NCBI RefSeq assembly: GCF_030812675.1
Contig: NZ_JAUSTE010000013.1
Location: forward strand, 1-64,000
Source of the DNA: Sinomonas atrocyanea
Lineage (GTDB): Bacteria > Actinomycetota > Actinomycetes > Actinomycetales > Micrococcaceae
Direction of reading: 5' to 3'
Length of the DNA stretch: 64,000 nucleotides
Position numbers and translations under genes: made by a program. This document shows, one piece after another, positions 27,915-34,994 of the stretch (the first letter of the stretch is position 1; the number at the start of each line of letters is the position of its first letter). The notes below the pieces were generated by a model. That model was not told where the DNA came from. It made no database searches and worked only from the letters and a program-made list of their open reading frames with translations.

Positions 27915-28769
27915 CTAGTTGCAGGAGCCGCCGCCGGTGCCGGACACCGTGGCGCCGACCCCCAGAATTCCGATCTGGACGGTGGGCCGGCTGCTCGTCT
28001 GATCCGGGGTGCACGTGGTCGGGACCGGCGAGGGCCCCGTCTGGGAGCCGCCCGACGTCGGCGACGGGGCGGCCGCCGGCGGAGCCTGGCCAGCAGGGGC
28101 GGAGCGGGCCGGGGCGGAGCGGGCCGGGGCCGCGGGCTGCGTGGAGGCGGACGACGGCGCGGGGACTGGCTGGGCGGGAACCGGAACCGGCTGCGCGGGG
28201 GCCTCCTCCGGGGCGGGGGCTGCCGGCTGCACGGGGCTGGCAGCCGGGACCGCCCCGGCGGCCTGGTCCGACGCAGCGGCGCTGGGCGGGGCGCCGATGG
28301 CAGAGGACGAGGCGGAGGAGGTCGTGGACGATGCCCGCATAGCCGGTACTGCGCCGGACGGGACTGTGGGCACCCCGCTGTCCTGCCGCGGGGAGGTCGC
28401 CGTGGGGTGGGGCACCGGCCACACGCTCACGATGAGCTGGAACGAGAGGACGGCCAGCGAGAGCAGCGAGGCGCCCCCGGCGCCCCAGACGGCGCCAGCG
28501 GGGACGACCGCCGAACCGGCCGAACGCCGCGCCCGGGACTTCCAGAGCACCGCCGTGCCGAGCACGACCGCCGCAGCAACGAGGACGAGTGCCGGGACAG
28601 TGGCCACGCCGAGGCAGACGAGGGCCAGTACCACGGCCAGCAAGCCCCACGGCGTCCGCCGGGGCGTCCCCTTCCGGGCTCGGCGCCGACGGGGCGCAGC
28701 GTCCCGCCCGCGGCGGCCCCGGAGCGCCCGGGGCGGTCCCTCGGTCAGCGGTTCCTCACGCTCCGCCAT
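27915..28769 (-). CDS. Pro/Ala-rich membrane protein, possible secreted tail
   Basis: A 284-residue protein of unknown function. An acidic then strongly basic N-terminus (about 1-40) is followed by two or three hydrophobic helices between about 40 and 115. The remaining 165 residues are Ala/Pro/Ser/Thr/Gln-rich and end in a short Cys-containing block with one Cys near the middle of the tail and one at the penultimate position. The composition suggests a cell-wall-spanning extracytoplasmic tail. GGGAGG ribosome site precedes the ATG, and the gene overlaps the preceding GNAT gene by 14 bases, so they are one operon. Long antisense frames here reflect the composition only. Confidence 0.65.
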   Translation of the reverse strand: MAEREEPLTEGPPRALRGRRGRDAAPRRRRARKGTPRRTPWGLLAVVLALVCLGVATVPALVLVAAAVVLGTAVLWKSRARRSAGSAVVPAGAVWGAGGASLLSLAVLSFQLIVSVWPVPHPTATSPRQDSGVPTVPSGAVPAMRASSTTSSASSSAIGAPPSAAASDQAAGAVPAASPVQPAAPAPEEAPAQPVPVPAQPVPAPSSASTQPAAPARSAPARSAPAGQAPPAAAPSPTSGGSQTGPSPVPTTCTPDQTSSRPTVQIGILGVGATVSGTGGGSCN

Positions 28770-29379
28770 GGGCAGCCTCCCACTCCTCCCGGAGAACTCC
28801 GTACACGACGGCGTCGTAGAGTTCGCCGCGGACCTGGCGCGCCTTCCGGTGCCTCGCCTCGAGCGTGAACCCGAGCTTCTCACCGACCCGGCACATGCCC
28901 GAGTTCCCGCTCCACGTCGCGAAGTCGAGGCGGTCACTGTCGGTGGAGGCGAAGAGGTGGCCGGTCCACAGGCCGAGGGCCTCGGTGCCGTAGCCGCCGG
29001 ACCAGCGGGCGGGGTCGTAGACGGCAAGCCCGAGCCGGCGCCACGGAAGGAGCCGCGTGCCGTCCTCGGCCTCGGGCCCCGGGCGCTCCTCCCAGTACCA
29101 CGACACCTGGCCCATGAACTCGCCCGAGCCGGCGTCCACGATCGCGAGGTGCTCGCGCACCGGCGGCCACCCGCCGTCGGCCGCGCGGGCGAGGAGGCCA
29201 TCGCACCAGCCGTTGGCTCCCTCGGCGCTCCAGCGCCCGTAGAAGGGGCCGTCGTAGAGCTGCCATTCGTGGACCCCGGCGGGAGGCGGCACGATCCAGC
29301 GGCGCAGGCCCTCGACGTCGTCGGGCGTCCAGTCCCGCAGGGCCACGCGGGAGCCTGTCAGGGTCACGGGAAAATCCAT
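28756..29379 (-). CDS. GNAT family N-acetyltransferase (RimJ/RimL type)
   Basis: A 207-residue GNAT acetyltransferase of the RimJ/RimL-like class. Such enzymes move an acetyl group from acetyl-CoA to an amine; the substrate here is unknown. Visible are the first strand SRVALRDWTPDDVEGL, the central GQVSWYW strand, the CoA pyrophosphate-binding region SGGYGTEALGLWTGHLF, and the last motif NSGMCRVGEKLGFTLEARHRKARQV. A TAGGGT box lies seven bases before the ATG at 29379, supporting that start and a leaderless message; a GTG two codons upstream is the alternative. Overlaps the following membrane-protein gene. Confidence 0.88.
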   Translation of the reverse strand: MDFPVTLTGSRVALRDWTPDDVEGLRRWIVPPPAGVHEWQLYDGPFYGRWSAEGANGWCDGLLARAADGGWPPVREHLAIVDAGSGEFMGQVSWYWEERPGPEAEDGTRLLPWRRLGLAVYDPARWSGGYGTEALGLWTGHLFASTDSDRLDFATWSGNSGMCRVGEKLGFTLEARHRKARQVRGELYDAVVYGVLREEWEAAHGGA

Positions 29380-29386
29380 CCGCACT

Positions 29387-29392
29387 ACCCTA
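29387..29392 (-). promoter_or_regulatory. Leaderless-type -10 box for the GNAT gene
   Basis: Minus-strand TAGGGT, seven bases, then ATG. Confidence 0.55.
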
Positions 29393-29429
29393 CAGGCCCC
29401 TGCTGGCGCGCCCAGCCGCCCGAGCGCCG

Positions 29430-31988
29430 TCAGCGGGCGAGCCCTGCCCTCCTCAGCGCGTCGGCCAGCGCGGTGTCCGCGGCCGGCTCGGCCTTCCCGC
29501 CTCGCTGGCCGCCGCCGTTCTGGTTCCGGCCGCCCTGGCTGCCGTCGCTGCGCGAGCCGACATTGCTGCCCTGGCCACCGCGGCTGCGCTGGCCGCGGCC
29601 GGCCTGTCCGTCACCGCCGCGCTCGTCCCCGGGGCGCCCATTCCCGCCGGCCTGGTTCCCGCCGGCTCGGTTCCCGCCAGCCTGGGCTTCCCCGGACGCA
29701 CGACGCCGGGCCTCGCCACCGCGGGCTCGCTTGCGTTCGCCGCGCTCGCCGCCCGGCTCGTCGTCCAGCCGCAGCGTCAGCGAGATGCGCTTGCGGGGAA
29801 CGTCCACGTCGAGGACCTTGACCTTGACGACCTGGCCCGACTGGACCACCTCGCGGGGGTCGGAGATGAACTTGGTGCTCATGGCGGAGACGTGGACGAG
29901 GCCGTCCTGGTGGACCCCGAGGTCCACGAACGCGCCGAAGGCGGCAACGTTGGAGACGGTGCCCTCGAGGATCATGCCGGGACGGACGTCGTTGATCGTC
30001 TCGATGCCCTCCGCGAGGGACGCGGTGACGAATTCGGGGCGCGGGTCGCGGCCCGGGCGGACCAGTTCGGTCATGACGTCGCGGACGGTGGGCAGACCGA
30101 ACCGCTCGTCCGCGAAGCGGGCGGGGTCCAAGGTCGCCACGCGCTCCTTCGATCCCCCGGCTGCCTCGAGGATGCGGGCCGCCAGCCCGTAGGCCTCGGG
30201 GTGGACTGCCGAGGCGTCCAGCGGCTCGGAGCCGCCGGTGATGCGCAGGAAGCCCGCGCACTGCTCGAACGCCTTGGCCCCGAGGCGCGGGACCTTCTTG
30301 AGCTCGGCGCGCGAGGCGAAGACGCCGTGGGCGTCGCGGTACTCGACGATGTTGCGGCTCAGCGTAGGGCCGAGGCCGGCGACCCGGGCGAGCAGCGCGG
30401 GCGACGCGGTGTTGACGTCCACGCCGACGGCGTTGACGCAGTCCTCGACGACGGCGTCGAGGCTGCGCTCGAGCTTGGACTGGGTGACATCGTGCTGGTA
30501 CTGGCCGACGCCGATCGACTTGGGATCGATCTTCACGAGTTCCGCGAGGGGATCCTGGAGCCTGCGCGCGATTGAGACCGCGCCGCGCAGGGAGACGTCG
30601 AGGTCGGGCAGCTCGGCGGAGGCGAGGGCGGAGGCCGAGTAGACGGACGCGCCGGCCTCCGAGACGATGACCTTGGAGCCCCGGGGCAGCCCGAGCCGGG
30701 CCAGCAGGTCTCCGGCGAGCCGGTCCGTCTCGCGGCTCGCGGTGCCGTTGCCCACCGCCACGAGTTCGACGTTGTGGCGCCGTGCAAGCTTCTCCAGGAC
30801 GGCCAACGACTCGTCCCACTTCTTCGCCGGCGCGTGCGGGTACACCGTCGCCGTGTCGAGGACCTTGCCCGTGCCGTCGACGACCGCGACCTTCACCCCC
30901 GTGCGCAGGCCGGGGTCGAGGCCCAGCACGGCCCGGTTCCCAGCCGGCGCGGCGAGGAGCACGTCGCGGAGGTTGGCGGCGAAGACCTTCACCGACTCCT
31001 CCTCGGCGGCGTCGAAGAGCCGCGCCCTGAGGTCGGACTCGAGCTTGGCCAACAGCCTGCCCTGCCAGGCGACCCTGACCGTCTGCGCGAGCCACTTCCC
31101 GGCCGGGGTCCCGGCGCCGCCGTGCACGCCCAGCGCACGCGCCACGGCCGCCTCGTAGGCCGCCCGCGCCTCGGACCGGGCGGCCTCGTCCCGCGGATCG
31201 GCCTCGGCGATCTCGAGCGACAGGGCCCCCTCGCGCTCGCCGCGCAGGAGCGCCAGGACCCTGTGGCCCGGCATGGCGTCGACGGGCTGGACATAGTCCT
31301 CGAAGTCGGCGTACTTCCCCTCCCCGCCGGCGCCGCCGGCCTTTGCGGCGGAGCGGAGGCGACCGCCCCGGAAGAGCCGTTCGCGGAGGTCAGCCACGAG
31401 CGCGGCGTCCTGCCCGACACGCTCGGTGAGGATCGCCCGGGCGCCCGCGAGCGCCTCGGCGGCGCCGGTGATGCCCTTCTCCTCGTTGAGGTAGGCCTCC
31501 GCGAGCGCATCGAGGTCCTGGGCCGGGTCGGCGAGGATCGAGTCCGCGAGGGGCTCGAGACCGGCCTCGCGAGCGATCTGGGCGCGGGTGCGCCGCTTCG
31601 ACTTGTAGGGGAGGTAGAGGTCCTCGAGCTCCGACTTGGTCGCGGCGGACAGCAGCGCAGACTGCAGTTCCTCGGTGAGCGCTCCCTGCTCGGCGACCGC
31701 GGCAATGATCGCGCGGCGGCGGTCCTCGAGTTCGCGCAGATAGCGCAGCCGCTCCTCGAGGTCGCGCAGCTGGGCATCGTCGAGGGTGCCGGTGGCCTCC
31801 TTGCGGTACCGCGCGATGAAGGGCACGGTCGCGCCGCCGTCGATGAGGCCGACCGCCGCCTTGACCTGCCAGGGTGCCACGCCGAGCTCGGCGGCGATGG
31901 TCCGGGCGATCGCCTCGGCGGTCTCCGCTTCCCCCGGCGGGGCGGGCAGGGCGGGGGACGGCTGGGCCAGGGAGGTCTCGGTGCTCAC
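29430..31988 (-). CDS. tex: Tex family RNA-binding transcription accessory protein
   Basis: An 852-residue Tex protein. Tex binds RNA and is related to eukaryotic Spt6. In order: the Tex N-terminal helical domain (ELGVAPWQVKAAVGLIDGGATVPFIARYRKEATG), an YqgF/RNase H-like domain (LGLDPGLRTGVKVAVVDGTGKVLDTATVYP), helix-hairpin-helix repeats (VNTASPALLARVAGLGPTLSRNIVEYR), and a C-terminal S1 domain (GMILEGTVSNVAAFGAFVDLGVHQDGLVHVS). The last 110 residues are a Gly/Arg/Asn/Gln-rich tail, longer than in many Tex proteins. Start is taken as GTG; an ATG at 32027 overlapping the upstream stop as ATGA is the alternative and would couple it to the preceding hydrolase gene. Confidence 0.95.
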   Translation of the reverse strand: MSTETSLAQPSPALPAPPGEAETAEAIARTIAAELGVAPWQVKAAVGLIDGGATVPFIARYRKEATGTLDDAQLRDLEERLRYLRELEDRRRAIIAAVAEQGALTEELQSALLSAATKSELEDLYLPYKSKRRTRAQIAREAGLEPLADSILADPAQDLDALAEAYLNEEKGITGAAEALAGARAILTERVGQDAALVADLRERLFRGGRLRSAAKAGGAGGEGKYADFEDYVQPVDAMPGHRVLALLRGEREGALSLEIAEADPRDEAARSEARAAYEAAVARALGVHGGAGTPAGKWLAQTVRVAWQGRLLAKLESDLRARLFDAAEEESVKVFAANLRDVLLAAPAGNRAVLGLDPGLRTGVKVAVVDGTGKVLDTATVYPHAPAKKWDESLAVLEKLARRHNVELVAVGNGTASRETDRLAGDLLARLGLPRGSKVIVSEAGASVYSASALASAELPDLDVSLRGAVSIARRLQDPLAELVKIDPKSIGVGQYQHDVTQSKLERSLDAVVEDCVNAVGVDVNTASPALLARVAGLGPTLSRNIVEYRDAHGVFASRAELKKVPRLGAKAFEQCAGFLRITGGSEPLDASAVHPEAYGLAARILEAAGGSKERVATLDPARFADERFGLPTVRDVMTELVRPGRDPRPEFVTASLAEGIETINDVRPGMILEGTVSNVAAFGAFVDLGVHQDGLVHVSAMSTKFISDPREVVQSGQVVKVKVLDVDVPRKRISLTLRLDDEPGGERGERKRARGGEARRRASGEAQAGGNRAGGNQAGGNGRPGDERGGDGQAGRGQRSRGGQGSNVGSRSDGSQGGRNQNGGGQRGGKAEPAADTALADALRRAGLAR

Positions 31989-32023
31989 GGTTCTACTGTG
32001 CCCTATCCCTCCGACAGCCGTGG

Positions 32024-32887
32024 TCATCGGCCCCCCACACCCCACGTGGCGATGGCCCAGAGGACGCCCGGACGGCCGAGGTCCACGAGCGAGGTCCCGA
32101 CCCCGACGATCGCGTAGAGGCTCACGGGGACGAGCATGAGCCATTCCCGCCAGGAGCCCGCATCGCCGAGGACGGGGATGCTCAGATGCCCGCCGCGCCG
32201 CCAGACCCAGCGGATGATCGGGGTCTTGTGCATGAACTTCGGCCTGCGGAAGCGGAAGGGCCAGACCAGGTTGCAGCCGCCGGTCGTGAGGAGGTCCCCG
32301 GCGATGTGGACCGCGCTCCCGATGCCGACGGCCAGCGGGAACCAGTCCTGCCGGTCGGGGGCGCACAGCGCCACGAAGACGGCCAGCGGCACGGCCAGGA
32401 TCCAGGGCAGCTTCTGGACGCCGTCCGGCAGGATCCCGAGCACCTTGGCCGCGAAGGAGACCAGGAGCAGCGAGACGAGCCCTGCGCCCAGGTACACGGT
32501 TCCCCACAGCGGCGTGTGCAGGGTCCAGTGCCCGGCGAACCACGCGAGGGTCACGAAGCCGGCGATGCCGACGAGCGAGTGCGTGCCGTTGCGGTGGCCG
32601 CCCGCGATGGCCCCGATTCCCGCGCACACCGCATTCGAGACGGGTGGGAGGGACTGGGCGATGGTCGCGCTGCGGTGGTCGGCGTCGGGCAGGAGCGCGG
32701 CCCCCGCAGTGACGAGCGCACCGACAACGACGCCGACCGGCGAGGCCTCGAACAGCGGCCACCCGAGGTCGAAGGCGACGTGGCCGAGGCCGAGGGGCGC
32801 GGTGGCCGCGGAGAGGTCGAAATGGACACGGGTGGTCAGCGCGACCCAGGCTGCTGCGCCACAGGCCGCGTGGTGGGGCCCCATCAT
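32024..32887 (-). CDS. YdjM-type membrane-bound metal-dependent hydrolase
   Basis: A 287-residue membrane protein of the YdjM family (LexA-binding, inner-membrane-associated putative hydrolase). The family hallmark is a His/Asp set between helices: MMGPHHAACGAA at the N-terminus, ALLPDADHRSATIAQ, HRNGTHSLVG, and GSAVHIAGDLLTTGG. These could bind metal. Six or more hydrophobic helices are visible. GGGAGGG ribosome site lies before the two ATG codons. Its stop overlaps a potential Tex start. In E. coli YdjM is part of the SOS response; no LexA box is evident here. Substrate unknown. Confidence 0.85.
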   Translation of the reverse strand: MMGPHHAACGAAAWVALTTRVHFDLSAATAPLGLGHVAFDLGWPLFEASPVGVVVGALVTAGAALLPDADHRSATIAQSLPPVSNAVCAGIGAIAGGHRNGTHSLVGIAGFVTLAWFAGHWTLHTPLWGTVYLGAGLVSLLLVSFAAKVLGILPDGVQKLPWILAVPLAVFVALCAPDRQDWFPLAVGIGSAVHIAGDLLTTGGCNLVWPFRFRRPKFMHKTPIIRWVWRRGGHLSIPVLGDAGSWREWLMLVPVSLYAIVGVGTSLVDLGRPGVLWAIATWGVGGR

Positions 32888-32945
32888 GCTGCGGGACCCT
32901 CCCGTCGGAGACGGGACGGTGGAACGGTGGTGCTCACGGGACGGT

Positions 32946-33197
32946 TCAGGCCTCGCAGGAGGCGCAGGCGCCGGCGTCGAGGTCGGCATCGCTGAGGACC
33001 GAGCCGCAGTCACGGCACCACGCGTGGGATGCGAGGTCCAGGCAGTCCGCGCAGCGGTGCTCCTCGGACTCCGCGAGGCCCCTGCCGCACTCGGCGCAGT
33101 CGTCCTCGCGCCCGGGGACCCGACGGTCAGGGTCGAGGGAGTGGGTGCCGGTTCCGTGAAGGTCCGGGACCGGCGTCAGGACCATTGCTGTGCTCAT
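32946..33197 (-). CDS. Small double zinc-ribbon-like protein
   Basis: An 83-residue Cys-rich protein. Residues about 34-81 hold four CxxC-type pairs: CAECG, HRCADC, WCRDCG and CASC, spaced as two interleaved zinc ribbons. The first 30 residues are Pro/Asp/His-rich without features. Function is unknown; RNA, DNA or protein binding through zinc is plausible. A TAGCCT box lies six bases before the ATG, suggesting a leaderless message that diverges from the YciO gene. The YdjM-type gene follows 58 bases later. Confidence 0.7.
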   Translation of the reverse strand: MSTAMVLTPVPDLHGTGTHSLDPDRRVPGREDDCAECGRGLAESEEHRCADCLDLASHAWCRDCGSVLSDADLDAGACASCEA

Positions 33198-33203
33198 GCT
33201 TCG

Positions 33204-33209
33204 AGGCTA
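33204..33209 (-). promoter_or_regulatory. Leaderless-type -10 box for zinc-ribbon gene
   Basis: Minus-strand TAGCCT, six bases, then ATG. Confidence 0.45.
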
Positions 33210-33267
33210 GGCAGGGGGTCCGACATTTCTCGCACACGCCCTCGGAGAGTTGCGGATTGGGCAGGCG

Positions 33268-33273
33268 TAGGCT
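33268..33273 (+). promoter_or_regulatory. Leaderless-type -10 box for YciO gene
   Basis: TAGGCT, seven bases, then ATG. Confidence 0.5.
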
Positions 33274-33280
33274 GGCGCCC

Positions 33281-33907
33281 ATGGCGAGATTCTTCGATGT
33301 GCACCCGGTCGACCCGCAGCCCCGGGCGATCAGCCAGGCCGTGCAGATCCTGCGCGGCGGCGGACTCATCGCGTACCCCACGGACTCCTGCTACGCGCTC
33401 GGGGCGATGATGGGCAACCGCGAGGCGCTGGAGCGGATCCGGCAGATCCGCCACCTCGACGACAAGCACCACTTCACCCTCGTGTGCGCGGAGTTCGCCC
33501 AGCTCGGGCAGCTCGTCGAGATGCCCAATGACGTCTTCCGGGCCATCAAGGCCGTCACGCCCGGGCCGTACACCTTCATCCTCCCGGCCACCCGCGAGGT
33601 GCCCAAGCGCATGCTCCACCCGAAGAAGAAGTCGGTGGGCGTGCGCATCCCGGACAACGCCGTGGTACGCGCCCTGCTGCGCGAGCTGGGCGAGCCGCTG
33701 CTGTCCTCGACCCTCCTCCTGCCCGGGGAGGAGGATCCCCTCACCGACGGCTGGGAGATCAAGGAGCGGCTCGACAACGTGGTCGACGCGGTCATCGACG
33801 CCGGCGAATGCGGTTCCGAACCGACCACCGTGGTGGACTTCACCTCCGGCTCCGCCGAGATCGCCCGTTACGGGGCCGGGGACCCGAGCCGGTTCGAAGA
33901 GGCCTAG
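33281..33907 (+). CDS. YciO/Sua5/YrdC family protein
   Basis: A 208-residue member of the Sua5/YrdC/YciO family. Relatives make threonylcarbamoyl-AMP from threonine, bicarbonate and ATP for the t6A modification of tRNA. This one is closest in form to the YciO branch (FFDVHPVDPQPRAISQAVQIL, GGLIAYPTDSCYALG, LVCAEFAQLG, TPGPYTFILPAT, KKKSVGVRIPD), whose role is less certain. The KxR-type and SxN-like active-site elements of the fold are recognisable. Leaderless-type box fixes the ATG. Its TAG stop overlaps the stop of the convergent YqeY gene. Confidence 0.9.
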   Translation: MARFFDVHPVDPQPRAISQAVQILRGGGLIAYPTDSCYALGAMMGNREALERIRQIRHLDDKHHFTLVCAEFAQLGQLVEMPNDVFRAIKAVTPGPYTFILPATREVPKRMLHPKKKSVGVRIPDNAVVRALLRELGEPLLSSTLLLPGEEDPLTDGWEIKERLDNVVDAVIDAGECGSEPTTVVDFTSGSAEIARYGAGDPSRFEEA

Positions 33908-34368
33908 GCCAGCCGGGCCCGCACGATCTCGCTGACGGCCTTGCCGTCGAAGCGGCCCGCCACGACGGCGGTGACGGGCTTCATGACCTGGCCCATCTGC
34001 CGGAGGGAAAGCTCGGCGACGTGCGCCCTGAGCGCGGCGATGGCGTCGTCGACGATCCCCTCGACCTCCTCGCGGGTGAGCGGCTGCGGCAGGTATGCCT
34101 CGATGACCTCGGCCTCGGCGACCTCCGCCGCAGCGCGGGAGTCCTCGCCGGCGGAGGCGTAGATCTCGGCCGTCTCGCGCCGCTTGGAGGCCTCCTTCTG
34201 CAGCAGCGAGGTGACCTGGGCGTCGTCGAGCGTCACCGGGGTCTTGCCGGACTTCTCCCGCGTCTCGATCTCGCCCAGGACGTTGCGGACCGTGGTGAGT
34301 GCGGTCCGGTCGCCGGACTTCATGTGCGTGACGAGGTCGGCCTGGAGCCGCTCCTTGAGCGTGGACAT
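33904..34368 (-). CDS. GatB/YqeY domain protein
   Basis: A 154-residue YqeY protein, related to the tail domain of the GatB amidotransferase subunit that recognises tRNA. Visible are MSTLKERLQADLVTHMKSGDRTALTTVRNVLGEIE at the start, KEASKRRETAEIYASAGE in the middle and EVEGIVDDAIAALRA and MGQVMKPVTAVVAGRFDGKAVSEIVRARL at the end. Its own function is not established; tRNA-linked roles are suspected. GAAGG ribosome site. The final codons overlap those of the convergent YciO gene in a CCTAGG palindrome, with no terminator between them. Confidence 0.93.
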   Translation of the reverse strand: MSTLKERLQADLVTHMKSGDRTALTTVRNVLGEIETREKSGKTPVTLDDAQVTSLLQKEASKRRETAEIYASAGEDSRAAAEVAEAEVIEAYLPQPLTREEVEGIVDDAIAALRAHVAELSLRQMGQVMKPVTAVVAGRFDGKAVSEIVRARLA

Positions 34369-34444
34369 CGGGCACCTTCTTCTGGGGACGTCGTGGGATG
34401 CGGCGCGCGGGCGACCGCCTGCCTCAAGCGTAGGCGCTCCTACA

Positions 34445-34954
34445 ATGGAGGAAGGCCAGCAGGAGGCTCCCGTGGGACGCAGGCACTACAGGGTCCGGCA
34501 CCGGCGGCGCATCGGCCAGCCGAGGCGCCTTGAACAGCACCGGCGCGCTGCGGCTGCCCCGCGGCCCCGCTCCGCCCGGCAGGAACGGCAGGAGCCGCAG
34601 GAGCCGCAGGAGCCGCAGGCCGTCCTCGAGTGGGCGGCCCTGAGGAGGGTGCAGCCCCTCGCCCTCGCCGCCCTCGTGCTCAAGTGGCTCCTCATCGCAC
34701 TCCTGTGCCTGGCAGTGCTCGACGTCGCGCGCACCGCCGGGGTGCCGATAGTGCTGATCGTCCTCGTCTGGGCGTGGTCTGCGGCCGTCCGGGGGCGCCG
34801 CCGGTCCGGCTACCGGGCACCGGAACGCGCGCCCCGGGACGCCCAGCAGGCCGCGCCCCGAAGCGACCCGCCGGCGGCTGCCGCCGGGCCGCCCCGCGGC
34901 AGCCCCTACGACCTCGAGACGTACCTGCGGCGGCTCGGCGAGGACGGCTCCTGA
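34445..34954 (+). CDS. Hypothetical membrane protein with basic N-terminus
   Basis: A 169-residue protein with a strongly basic, Gln/Glu/Pro-containing first 65 residues, including a QEPQEPQEPQ run from a 9-bp tandem DNA repeat. Two hydrophobic segments (about 78-95 and 99-117) follow, then an Arg/Ala/Pro-rich tail ending DLETYLRRLGED. I do not recognise a family. The message diverges from YqeY and leads, 40 bases later, into the penicillin-binding protein gene, which however has its own promoter-like box. Start uncertain: longer in-frame starts exist upstream, but overlap the YqeY coding region. Confidence 0.6.
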   Translation: MEEGQQEAPVGRRHYRVRHRRRIGQPRRLEQHRRAAAAPRPRSARQERQEPQEPQEPQAVLEWAALRRVQPLALAALVLKWLLIALLCLAVLDVARTAGVPIVLIVLVWAWSAAVRGRRRSGYRAPERAPRDAQQAAPRSDPPAAAAGPPRGSPYDLETYLRRLGEDGS

Positions 34955-34981
34955 TGGCACGCCCGGCCCTATCCGACCCCC

Positions 34982-34987
34982 TAAGCT
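34982..34987 (+). promoter_or_regulatory. Leaderless-type -10 box for the PBP gene
   Basis: TAAGCT, seven bases, then ATG. Confidence 0.5.
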
Positions 34988-34994
34988 GGCGAAC

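Noticed and set aside
28009-30192. A 727-codon plus-strand frame
   Set aside because: It lies opposite the Pro/Ala-rich membrane protein, GNAT and Tex genes and has no coherent domain.
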